This document shows positions 1 to 5,837 of a stretch of 6,914 nucleotides of DNA, piece after piece. The position numbers and the translations under genes were made by a program. Location of the stretch: positions 1-6,914 of the forward strand of contig DYNS01000167.1 in the NCBI GenBank assembly GCA_020720965.1, in the 5' to 3' direction. Under the pieces are notes generated by a model. The model was not told the DNA's origin. It searched no databases and was given only the letters and a program-made list of their open reading frames with translations. Position 1 is the first letter of the stretch, and each line of letters opens with the position of its first letter. This DNA comes from Anaerolinea sp. (GTDB lineage Bacteria > Chloroflexota > Anaerolineae > Anaerolineales > Villigracilaceae).

Positions 1-147
1 GATACAGGCCTTCATGTACTCCGGCGTTCCGAAAGCCGGTGCGCCTGACTTCATGTCGACATTCGAGGTGAAACCGCCATAGACGAAGGGAGCACCCGGA
101 TTTGCGAGCTGGGAAAGAGATAGTCCGGCGAGCGCCTCGGCATTCTC
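1..147 (-). pseudogene. Internal fragment of a trimethylamine methyltransferase (MttB) family gene
   Basis: Read on the minus strand, this stretch is one open frame of about 49 codons running off the window edge. It contains NAEALAGLSLSQL, then PGAPFVYGGFTSNVD, then MKSGAPAFGTPEYMK. I recognise the G-F-T-S-N-V-D-M-K-S-G-A-P-A-F-G-T-P-E block as a hallmark of the MttB superfamily of corrinoid-dependent methyltransferases, which in other members demethylate trimethylamine, glycine betaine or related quaternary amines. The fragment is internal: family members are roughly 480-520 residues, and neither the start nor the end is present. Upstream in this frame the match stops at about 145-150, in a run of seven C, where the frame reads Gly-Gly-Cys-like residues and then meets a stop inside tsaE. 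The wording resembles proteobacterial homologues, but that is from memory. It has no functional link to its neighbours. Confidence 0.82.
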
Positions 148-164
148 CCCCCCGCACCCGAAGC
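145..164. other. Junction between the MttB fragment and the tsaE gene
   Basis: MttB-like coding on the minus strand ends at about 145, and the tsaE ATG lies at 165 on the plus strand. Only about 20 bases separate them, including a run of seven C at 147-153. No promoter, ribosome binding site or terminator is visible. The abrupt loss of the methyltransferase reading frame marks a breakpoint, which is either an assembly or cloning chimera or a genuine rearrangement. Confidence 0.6.
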
Positions 165-626
165 ATGAGCATCACCCTCCTCAGCCCCGACCCCCAAATC
201 ACCCGCCAATTAGGCTACCGGCTCGGAACCCTGCTCCAGCCCGGAGATTTAATCTGCCTGCAAGGCGACCTGGGCGCAGGCAAAACAACCTTCGTGCAAG
301 GGGTTGCCGCCGGTTGGGGCGCAATCGATGAAGTCTCTAGCCCCACCTTCGTCCTTGTAAACCGTTACCGCCGCGCCGATGGCGCCGCCCTGCATCACCT
401 GGATACTTACCGCCTCGCCTCCCTACCCGAAGCCGAAGAACTGGACCTGGACTCCATGCTAGCGCAGGGCGCTCTCCTCATCGAATGGGCAGACCGCATC
501 GTCCCCATCCTGCCCCAGGACCGACTATGGCTGCACCTGGAATACCAGGACGAAACCAGCCGCCGCATCACCCTCACCGCCCAGGGCGGGCGTAGCCTTG
601 CCCTGCTGGCGCAAATGACCCCCTAA
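165..626 (+). CDS. tsaE: tRNA threonylcarbamoyladenosine biosynthesis ATPase TsaE
   Basis: TsaE is the P-loop ATPase of the cytoplasmic TsaB-TsaD-TsaE complex, which transfers threonylcarbamoyl to A37 of ANN-decoding tRNAs (t6A). The product is 153 residues, normal for the family. Walker A is GDLGAGKTT at residues 34-42 with Lys40. VSSPTF lies at 57-62, LDTYRL at 79-84, and the conserved LIEWADRI block at 105-112. I chose the ATG at 165 because the protein begins there with family-like MSITLLSPD. An in-frame upstream TTG at 102 would add 21 residues that are antisense to the MttB fragment. No Shine-Dalgarno sequence precedes the ATG. Its natural promoter region is lost at the junction immediately upstream. 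tsaB follows after four bases, so the two are almost certainly co-transcribed. Confidence 0.94.
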   Translation: MSITLLSPDPQITRQLGYRLGTLLQPGDLICLQGDLGAGKTTFVQGVAAGWGAIDEVSSPTFVLVNRYRRADGAALHHLDTYRLASLPEAEELDLDSMLAQGALLIEWADRIVPILPQDRLWLHLEYQDETSRRITLTAQGGRSLALLAQMTP

Positions 627-630
627 CCCC

Positions 631-1311
631 ATGCTCCTCGCCATAGACACCTCCACACCCCAAATGGGAATCGCCCTCTATGACGGCGCTCGCCTGCTGG
701 CGGAACATTCCTGGCTCAGTCAAGCCCGTCACACGGTGGAACTCGCCCCCAGCGTGCAGCAAACCCTTGCCCGCGCCGGTTTAAGCCTGGCGCAAATGAA
801 CGCCATCGGGGTAGCCATCGGACCCGGCTCCTTCACTTCCCTGCGGGTGGGGCTTTCTTTTGTGAAGGGCATTGCCCAGGCGCTGAACCTGCCTCTTATC
901 GGAATCGACACCCTCAGCATAGTCGCCGCCGCCCAACCCCTCCAAGACCTCCCCCTCGTCTGTCTCCTGCCCGCCGGGCGTGGCAGACACGCCGTCAGTT
1001 GGTACCGCGCCTCGGCGGAGGGCTGGCAGGCATCCGGGGCAGCGCAGGTGAACACGATTTCGGCGCTCTCTCAAGCCCTGGCGCAAGAGACTCTCCTCGC
1101 CGGAGATTTAACCGCATCCGAGCGTTCCCTGCTTCTGCAAAATCCCCTCGTTAAACTGGCATCCCCCGCCCTCTCTGCCCGCCGCCCCGGAATATTGGCA
1201 GAACTGGCGTACCGCCTCTGGCAAAAGGGAGAAACCGCCGACCCTGCCAGCCTTGCCCCCCTTTACCTGCACATCGGCGACCCCATCCCGGCCGACTCCA
1301 GCCAGCCATGA
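631..1311 (+). CDS. tsaB: tRNA threonylcarbamoyladenosine biosynthesis protein TsaB
   Basis: TsaB is the ASKHA-fold, catalytically inactive partner that dimerises with TsaD in t6A synthesis. The 226-residue length fits the family. The N-terminal IDTS is at residues 5-8 and the conserved His of SQARHT is at 34. The signature GPGSFTSLRVG is at 64-74, and the C-terminal PLYLH at 210-214 corresponds to the usual PLYLR ending. The start follows the tsaE stop after CCCC, with no Shine-Dalgarno sequence, so translation probably depends on coupling to tsaE. The last four bases overlap rimI as ATGA. The tsaE-tsaB-rimI order is common in bacteria. No tsaD lies in this window. Confidence 0.94.
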   Translation: MLLAIDTSTPQMGIALYDGARLLAEHSWLSQARHTVELAPSVQQTLARAGLSLAQMNAIGVAIGPGSFTSLRVGLSFVKGIAQALNLPLIGIDTLSIVAAAQPLQDLPLVCLLPAGRGRHAVSWYRASAEGWQASGAAQVNTISALSQALAQETLLAGDLTASERSLLLQNPLVKLASPALSARRPGILAELAYRLWQKGETADPASLAPLYLHIGDPIPADSSQP

Positions 1312-1754
1312 CCACAATCCGCCCCATGCGCCCCACCGACCTGATGCAGGTGACGGAAACTGACGCCGCCGCCGGAATTTTGCTCCCCTGGACGCTCAAC
1401 CAATACGCCCGCGAGCTGATAAACCCCTCCGCTTTTTGCTGGGTGGCGGAAGAAGACGGGCTTATCCTCGGCTCTCTCACTCTGTGGAACGTGGCAGGGG
1501 AGGGCGAAATTGCCAACATTGCCGTGCATCCCTCCCACTGGCGACGGGGCGTGGGCAAGGCGCTGATGCAAACCGCCCTGCAAAAAGCCGCCGACCTGGG
1601 TCTAACCCGCCTCCTGCTCGAAGCTCGCCTCGGCAACCTGCCCGCCCAAGCCCTATACCGTGCCTTTGGCTTTCAAGAAGACGGAATCCGCCCCGGTTAC
1701 TACAGCAACCGCGAAGACGCGCTTTTAATGTCCCGCCACATCCTTGGAGGATAA
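1308..1754 (+). CDS. rimI: Ribosomal protein S18-alanine-type N-acetyltransferase RimI (GNAT)
   Basis: This is a GNAT-fold N-alpha-acetyltransferase of 148 residues, the usual RimI length. RimI transfers acetyl from acetyl-CoA to the N-terminus of ribosomal protein S18 in E. coli, and homologues can be broader. The sequence shows an N-terminal IRPMRPTDL block. The beta-4 segment IANIAVHP (68-75) leads into the acetyl-CoA pyrophosphate loop RRGVGKAL at 79-86. LLLEARLGN (102-110), ALYRAFGF (115-122) and the RimI-like tail GYYSNREDALLM (130-141) follow. The tail, together with the position next to tsaB, favours RimI over a generic GNAT. The ATG overlaps the tsaB stop (ATGA), implying translational coupling. 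The true substrate is inferred. Confidence 0.91.
   Translation: MTTIRPMRPTDLMQVTETDAAAGILLPWTLNQYARELINPSAFCWVAEEDGLILGSLTLWNVAGEGEIANIAVHPSHWRRGVGKALMQTALQKAADLGLTRLLLEARLGNLPAQALYRAFGFQEDGIRPGYYSNREDALLMSRHILGG
1746..1750 (+). promoter_or_regulatory. Shine-Dalgarno site for the 122-residue protein
   Basis: GGAGG sits inside the last codons of rimI, nine bases before the ATG at 1760. It is the only strong ribosome binding site I can see in the window, and it fixes the start of the following gene. Confidence 0.75.
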
Positions 1755-1759
1755 CCCCA

Positions 1760-2128
1760 ATGAACAAAGAAAAACTTCGGCAGCGTTTTTTGCGCGACTC
1801 CTTGCCTGTGCGCCTGGGCGGGCTTGCCGCAACCCTGGCAAGAGTCTCTTCCAGCGCAAGAGAAGCCGAAAACCCCGTTATTGTTTCTGGCTTGATGGAC
1901 GAAGCCCGCTACCTCATCGAATGGACGGCTGCGGAGGCAGAACCGGAAGTTGCCGCCGAACTTGTGCAAACGCAACGCCTGCTGACCTTGTGGCTGCGAG
2001 CATGGAACGCCGCCCATGCCGATAGGCATCAGCGCGTTTTGCTCGCGGCGCAAGCCAAAGAGTGGTCCGACAAAACCTTGCAGTATTCCGGGCTGCTTAA
2101 CGAAGACAACCCCAAAAGGATTCTATGA
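1760..2128 (+). CDS. Conserved-looking hypothetical protein, 122 residues
   Basis: I do not recognise a characterised family. The start at 1760 is supported by GGAGG nine bases upstream. The product MNKEKLRQRFLRD... looks entirely alpha-helical and soluble, with no signal peptide or membrane segment. It has a basic N-terminus (residues 1-18), a RLGGLAATLARVSS segment at 18-31, and a second block around LMDEARYLIEWTAAEAE at about 45-61. A Trp-rich helix LLTLWLRAWNAAHADRH follows at about 74-90. The RLGGLA and LIEWTAAE blocks have the look of a conserved small protein also found in cyanobacteria and Chloroflexota, but this is an unverified impression. It begins 5 bases after rimI and overlaps the next gene by ATGA, so it belongs to the same transcript and is probably translationally coupled to the dehydrogenase. 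No function is assigned. Confidence 0.86.
   Translation: MNKEKLRQRFLRDSLPVRLGGLAATLARVSSSAREAENPVIVSGLMDEARYLIEWTAAEAEPEVAAELVQTQRLLTLWLRAWNAAHADRHQRVLLAAQAKEWSDKTLQYSGLLNEDNPKRIL
2114..2120 (+). promoter_or_regulatory. Weak Shine-Dalgarno site for the dehydrogenase
   Basis: AAAAGGA lies four bases before the ATG at 2125, inside the end of the preceding gene. The spacing is short, so re-initiation through the ATGA overlap is likely to contribute. Confidence 0.5.
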
Positions 2129-3453
2129 CTTTCCAAACCTCTCTCACCCAAAAACTGCAAGACAAAACCGCCAAAATTGGCATCCTCGGCATGGGCTATG
2201 TAGGAATGCCCCTCGCAGTCGTCTTTGCCGAAAAAGGCTTCAACGTCCTGGGCATAGACCCAGACCCACGCAAAGTGGAAACCTTCTCCAAGGGCATCTC
2301 CTATATTCAGGATGTCCCCACTGAAACAGTCGCCCGCCTGAAGAACGCCGGAAACCTGAACATGACCGCCGACTTCGCCGCCCTGGCGGAATGTGATGCC
2401 GTTTCCATCTGCGTCCCCACCCCCTTGCGCCAAACCGGCGACCCGGACATGTCCTTCATCCTCTCCGCCACCGAGCAACTGGCAAAATATGTTCACCCCG
2501 GCATGGTCATCGTCCTCGAATCCACCACCTACCCCGGCACAACCCGCGAGGTCATCGTCCCCATGCTGACGGAAAAATCCGGGCTAACCGTAGGCGAAGA
2601 CATCTTCATCTGTTTCTCGCCAGAGCGGGTAGACCCCGGTAGGCAGGACTGGACGACCTACAACACCCCCAAAGTGATGGGCGGCATGACCCCCGCCTGC
2701 GCCCAAGTGGCAACCGCCTGGTATGCCGGAGCCCTGGAAACAGTCGTCCCCGTCTCCTCCCCCGAAGCCGCCGAAATGGCAAAACTGCTCGAAAACACCT
2801 TCCGCATGATTAATATCGGCATGGTTAATGAGCTCGCCCTCATGTGCGAGCGCCTGGGCGTGGACGTGTGGGAAGTGATAGACGCCGCCGCCACCAAACC
2901 CTTCGGCTTCATGAAGTTCACCCCCGGACCCGGCTTGGGCGGTCACTGCATCCCTATAGACCCGCTCTACCTCTCCTGGAAGATGAAAGCCCTCAACTAC
3001 AACGCCAAATTTATTGAACTTGCCAGCGAGATTAATACCAACATGCCGCGCTACGTTGTTAGTCGGGTGCTGGAAGCCCTCAACGACCGCAGCAAACCGC
3101 TTAAGGGGAGCAAAATCCTCGTTCTGGGGGTTGCCTACAAACCCGATATTGACGATGTGCGCGAATCGCCTGCCTTTGACGTAATCGCCCTGATGAAGCA
3201 AAAAGGCGCTCTTGTGCAATATCACGACCCCTACATCCCCCACATTCACCACGAAACCGAAGGCTGGGAGATGAACAGCATCCCCGATGCCGACCTGCTG
3301 CCCCAAGCCGCCCAATCTGATGCGGTTGTCATCATCACCAACCATAAAACCTACGACTACCCCGCTCTCCTGCAAACCGCCCCCTTTATCTTCGACACCC
3401 GCAACGCCCTGGGTAAAACCGGCAAAAACAGCGAGAAAGTCGTCAGGCTTTAG
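2125..3453 (+). CDS. UDP-N-acetylhexosamine 6-dehydrogenase (WbpA/WecC/TviB-like)
   Basis: This cytoplasmic NAD-dependent enzyme oxidises C6 of a UDP-N-acetylhexosamine to the uronic acid in two steps, for surface glycan synthesis. The 442-residue length matches WbpA and WecC. The three UDP-glucose/GDP-mannose dehydrogenase domains are present in order. First is an N-terminal Rossmann domain with LGMGYVG at 21-27. Next is a central domain with SPER at 165-168, Lys220, Asn224 and catalytic Cys275 in GGHCIPIDP (272-280). Last is a C-terminal UDP-binding domain with GVAYKPDIDDVRESP at 335-349. The segment NMPRYVVSRVLEALN at 306-320 resembles the N-acetyl-sugar dehydrogenases more than UDP-glucose dehydrogenase. 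The choice between UDP-GlcNAc and UDP-ManNAc cannot be settled by eye. The start overlaps the previous gene by ATGA, and the adjacent epimerase fits a pathway like TviB/TviC. Confidence 0.95.
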   Translation: MTFQTSLTQKLQDKTAKIGILGMGYVGMPLAVVFAEKGFNVLGIDPDPRKVETFSKGISYIQDVPTETVARLKNAGNLNMTADFAALAECDAVSICVPTPLRQTGDPDMSFILSATEQLAKYVHPGMVIVLESTTYPGTTREVIVPMLTEKSGLTVGEDIFICFSPERVDPGRQDWTTYNTPKVMGGMTPACAQVATAWYAGALETVVPVSSPEAAEMAKLLENTFRMINIGMVNELALMCERLGVDVWEVIDAAATKPFGFMKFTPGPGLGGHCIPIDPLYLSWKMKALNYNAKFIELASEINTNMPRYVVSRVLEALNDRSKPLKGSKILVLGVAYKPDIDDVRESPAFDVIALMKQKGALVQYHDPYIPHIHHETEGWEMNSIPDADLLPQAAQSDAVVIITNHKTYDYPALLQTAPFIFDTRNALGKTGKNSEKVVRL

Positions 3454-3477
3454 ACAGTGACAGCGGACAGTCTCTTG

Positions 3478-3513
3478 CCCACTAAAACTACCCACTACCC
3501 ACTCAAACTACCC
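3478..3513. repeat. Degenerate ACTACCC/CCCACT short repeats in the spacer before the epimerase
   Basis: The 60-base gap between the dehydrogenase stop and the epimerase ATG is low in complexity. AAACTACCC occurs at 3485-3493 and 3505-3513. CCCACT occurs at 3478-3483, 3491-3496 and 3498-3503. Just upstream, GACAGT/GACAG-type motifs recur at 3454-3472. There is no recognisable promoter, terminator hairpin or ribosome binding site. The stretch reads as a simple-sequence intergenic repeat, not as coding sequence. Confidence 0.6.
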
Positions 3514-4491
3514 ATGTCAAACTACCTCATCACCGGCGCAGCCGGATTCATTGGCGCAAGAACCGCCGAATTCTTACTCGAACAAGGTCATACCGTCCTC
3601 GGTATCGATAATCTCAACCACGCCTACGACCCGCGCATGAAGCAATACCGCCTGCAAAAACTTCAGGCAATGCCGGGGTTCACCTTCCTCAAAGCCGATA
3701 TTGCCGAAAAAGCCACCCTGGAAGACCCGAACATCCGCCAAACCCACTTTCATGGCGTTATTAACCTCGCCGCCCGCGCTGGAGTGCGCTTTAGTGTGGA
3801 AGACCCCTGGGTTTTTCTCGAATCTAACGTCACCGGCACTCTCAACATGCTGGAAGTTGCCCGGCGCAGCGAAGGTTGCAAATTCATCCTCGCTTCCACC
3901 TCCAGCATCTACGGCGCAAACCCACCCTACCCCACCCCAGAGACGGCATCTTCCAGCGAACCGCTGCAACCCTACGCCGCCAGCAAAAAAGCCGCCGAAG
4001 TTCTCACCCACAGTTACCATCACCTCTACGGCATAGATAGTGCCATTCTGCGCTTCTTCACCGTCTACGGACCTGCCGGGCGCCCCGACCTGGCACTTTT
4101 CCGTTTTGTGCAGTGGATTTTGGAGGGCAGACCGGTTCGCATCAACGGAGACGGCGAACAGTCACGCGGGTTCACCTACATAGACGACATCGCGCGCGGC
4201 ATTATCGCCGCCCTGCGACCGACCGGCTACGAAATCATCAACCTCGGCGGACACGAAGTCATCACCATCAACGGCTTGGTTTCGCTCATCGAAAGCATCA
4301 CCGGCAAAACCGCCACCGTGCAATACGGTCCTCCCAACCCGGCAGATATGTTCACCAACTGGGCAGATGTCTCCAAAGCTCGTCAAATGCTTGGCTGGCA
4401 GCCAGAATACGACATGCGCCGGGGTACCGAAAAACTGGTGGAGTGGTATCTGCAAGAGCGCAGTTGGGCAAAAGACGTGCTAACCCCCTAA
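3514..4491 (+). CDS. NAD-dependent nucleotide-sugar 4-epimerase, CapI/UDP-glucuronate 4-epimerase-like
   Basis: This is an extended short-chain dehydrogenase that inverts C4 of a UDP-sugar, in the cytoplasm. The 325-residue length fits the family. The Rossmann motif TGAAGFIG is at 7-14. GIDNLNHAYDP at 30-40 is close to the CapI-type GIDNLNDYYD signature. Ser130/Ser131, Tyr154 and Lys158 (YAASK) form the catalytic set, and RFFTVYGPAGRPDLALF at 180-196 is typical of UDP-glucuronate epimerases. FTYIDDI lies further on. The ATG at 3514 starts exactly at the Rossmann strand. A GTG at 3457 would add 19 residues encoded by simple repeats and is rejected. No Shine-Dalgarno sequence is seen. Next to a UDP-N-acetylhexosamine dehydrogenase, the substrate may be UDP-GlcNAc uronic acid or UDP-glucuronate. 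That is inference. Confidence 0.93.
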   Translation: MSNYLITGAAGFIGARTAEFLLEQGHTVLGIDNLNHAYDPRMKQYRLQKLQAMPGFTFLKADIAEKATLEDPNIRQTHFHGVINLAARAGVRFSVEDPWVFLESNVTGTLNMLEVARRSEGCKFILASTSSIYGANPPYPTPETASSSEPLQPYAASKKAAEVLTHSYHHLYGIDSAILRFFTVYGPAGRPDLALFRFVQWILEGRPVRINGDGEQSRGFTYIDDIARGIIAALRPTGYEIINLGGHEVITINGLVSLIESITGKTATVQYGPPNPADMFTNWADVSKARQMLGWQPEYDMRRGTEKLVEWYLQERSWAKDVLTP

Positions 4492-4503
4492 ACGCCCCCT
4501 ACT

Positions 4504-5829
4504 TTGACCCCAACCCCCTGGCGCTCCGATGACCTGCTTCGCCGTGTGGTAAAAAACAGCGGCTACCTCTTCTCCAGCAGTTCGCTGGGGATTGTGCTGG
4601 GCATCCTGACGAGCCTCTTCGCCACCCGCGCCCTCACCGAAACAGGCTTCGGCGTTTTGGGCGCCATCCAAACCTTTGCCATGGTGGCAGATAAACTGCT
4701 CTCCTTTCGGATTGGGGAGGTGGTGGTCAAATATACCGGTGCGGCATTAAGCAAAGGGGATAAACCCACCGCCGCCGCTGTTTTCAAAACCGCCGCCCTC
4801 ACCGAGGCTTCCGTTTCGCTGCTTTCTTACCTGCTCATTGTTGCCCTCGCGCCCCTCGCCGCCCAATGGTTTGCCAAAGATGCCTCCCTCGCCCCGCTCT
4901 TCATCCTCTATGGGCTGATTGTCCCCGCCGGGCTGGTGTACGAGAGCGCAAGCGCCCTCCTGCAAGTGGGAGGTAACTTCCGCGCCCAAGCCGCCCTCAA
5001 CCTGGCGCAGAATCTGCTCACTGCCGGGGTGGTGATGTACGCCTTTTTTGCCGGTGCGGGTTTGCCGATGGTGGTCATTGCCTACCTGGCAGGCAAAACC
5101 CTTTTCGGGTTGGGGTACGCATTCTTGGGGCTGCGCCGGGCTTCTGCCTTGTTTGGCGCGGAGTGGTGGCGGGTTTCGCTGCGTCATTTGCCCCCGGCGC
5201 GGGAGTTTTGGGGCTTTGCCTTCTCTAGCAATTTTTCTGGCACGGTGAATTTGCTGGTGCGGGATAGCGACATTTTATGGGTCAATTACTTTTTTTCCCC
5301 GGCGCAGGGCGGTTATTACAAATTGGCGGTTTCTTTGGTCGGCTACATGCTCATCCCCATAGACCCGCTCATCAAAACCAGTTTTCCAGAAATCTCCAAA
5401 GCCGTAGCGGAGGGTGCCTGGGCGCGGCTTAAGCGCCTTTTGCGGCGGCTTACTTTGCTTTCTGGCGGGTTTACCCTGCTCTTTGGCACAGGGCTATTCC
5501 TGCTGGCAGAACCGCTGCTCTTCCGTTGGGTGTACGAACCCAAGTACCTGCCCGCCCTTGCCCCTGCCCTCGTTTTGTGGCTTGGCTACGGTTTGGCAAA
5601 CACCCTCTTCTGGAACCGACCCCTGATTTTGGCGCTCGGAGAGCCGTTTTTCCCCCTCCTCGTTTCCATCCTGGCGGGATTGGGTAAAATAGCCCTCAGC
5701 CTGTGGCTTGTTCCGCGCTACGGCATGAATGCCCAAGCCTGGCTCATGTCTACCTACTTTATCCTTTCTATCGGATTCATCTCCGCACGCGGATTGTACC
5801 TGCTCAACAATCACTCCCCCGCCCACTGA
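4504..5829 (+). CDS. Polysaccharide flippase, Wzx/RfbX-like MOP superfamily membrane protein
   Basis: This is an integral membrane protein that would flip a lipid-linked glycan across the cytoplasmic membrane. The product is 441 residues with about twelve hydrophobic segments, roughly at 22-42, 48-66, 102-121, 130-152, 165-184, 186-208, 237-260, 271-290, 316-337, 349-369, 382-403 and 411-433, as expected for Wzx. The N-terminal LLRRVVKNSGYLF leading into the first helix, and TRALTETGFGVLG after it, are typical of this family. An Arg/Lys-rich cytoplasmic loop ARLKRLLRR lies at 307-315. The start is a TTG, 12 bases after the epimerase stop. The next in-frame candidate is GTG at 4546, which would remove the basic leader, and no in-frame ATG is near. 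From about 5100 the codon use shifts from C-rich to G/T-rich. The glycan it moves is unknown. Confidence 0.9.
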   Translation: MTPTPWRSDDLLRRVVKNSGYLFSSSSLGIVLGILTSLFATRALTETGFGVLGAIQTFAMVADKLLSFRIGEVVVKYTGAALSKGDKPTAAAVFKTAALTEASVSLLSYLLIVALAPLAAQWFAKDASLAPLFILYGLIVPAGLVYESASALLQVGGNFRAQAALNLAQNLLTAGVVMYAFFAGAGLPMVVIAYLAGKTLFGLGYAFLGLRRASALFGAEWWRVSLRHLPPAREFWGFAFSSNFSGTVNLLVRDSDILWVNYFFSPAQGGYYKLAVSLVGYMLIPIDPLIKTSFPEISKAVAEGAWARLKRLLRRLTLLSGGFTLLFGTGLFLLAEPLLFRWVYEPKYLPALAPALVLWLGYGLANTLFWNRPLILALGEPFFPLLVSILAGLGKIALSLWLVPRYGMNAQAWLMSTYFILSIGFISARGLYLLNNHSPAH

Positions 5830-5837
5830 CACTGACC

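Noticed and set aside
102..164. N-terminal extension of tsaE from a TTG at 102
   Set aside because: The extension is antisense to the MttB fragment and does not look like TsaE. The ATG at 165 gives a normal-length protein.
1436..1759. Longer upstream start for the 122-residue gene overlapping rimI in another frame
   Set aside because: The upstream part is Arg/Pro-rich out-of-frame translation of rimI. The GGAGG at 1746-1750 points to the ATG at 1760.
2584..3495. A 303-codon open frame on the minus strand opposite the dehydrogenase
   Set aside because: Its product is Gly/Val/His-rich with no recognisable domain, and it lies fully antisense to a clear enzyme gene. It is a by-product of C-rich third codon positions.
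3574..4023. A 149-codon minus-strand open frame opposite the epimerase
   Set aside because: The composition is low-complexity Gly/Val/Phe, typical of antisense shadows of GC-rich genes, and there is no ribosome binding site or family resemblance.
5703..5837. N-terminal extension of the glycosyltransferase inside the flippase gene
   Set aside because: It overlaps the flippase by over 120 bases and has no family resemblance. The ATG at 5838 starts at the first Rossmann strand.
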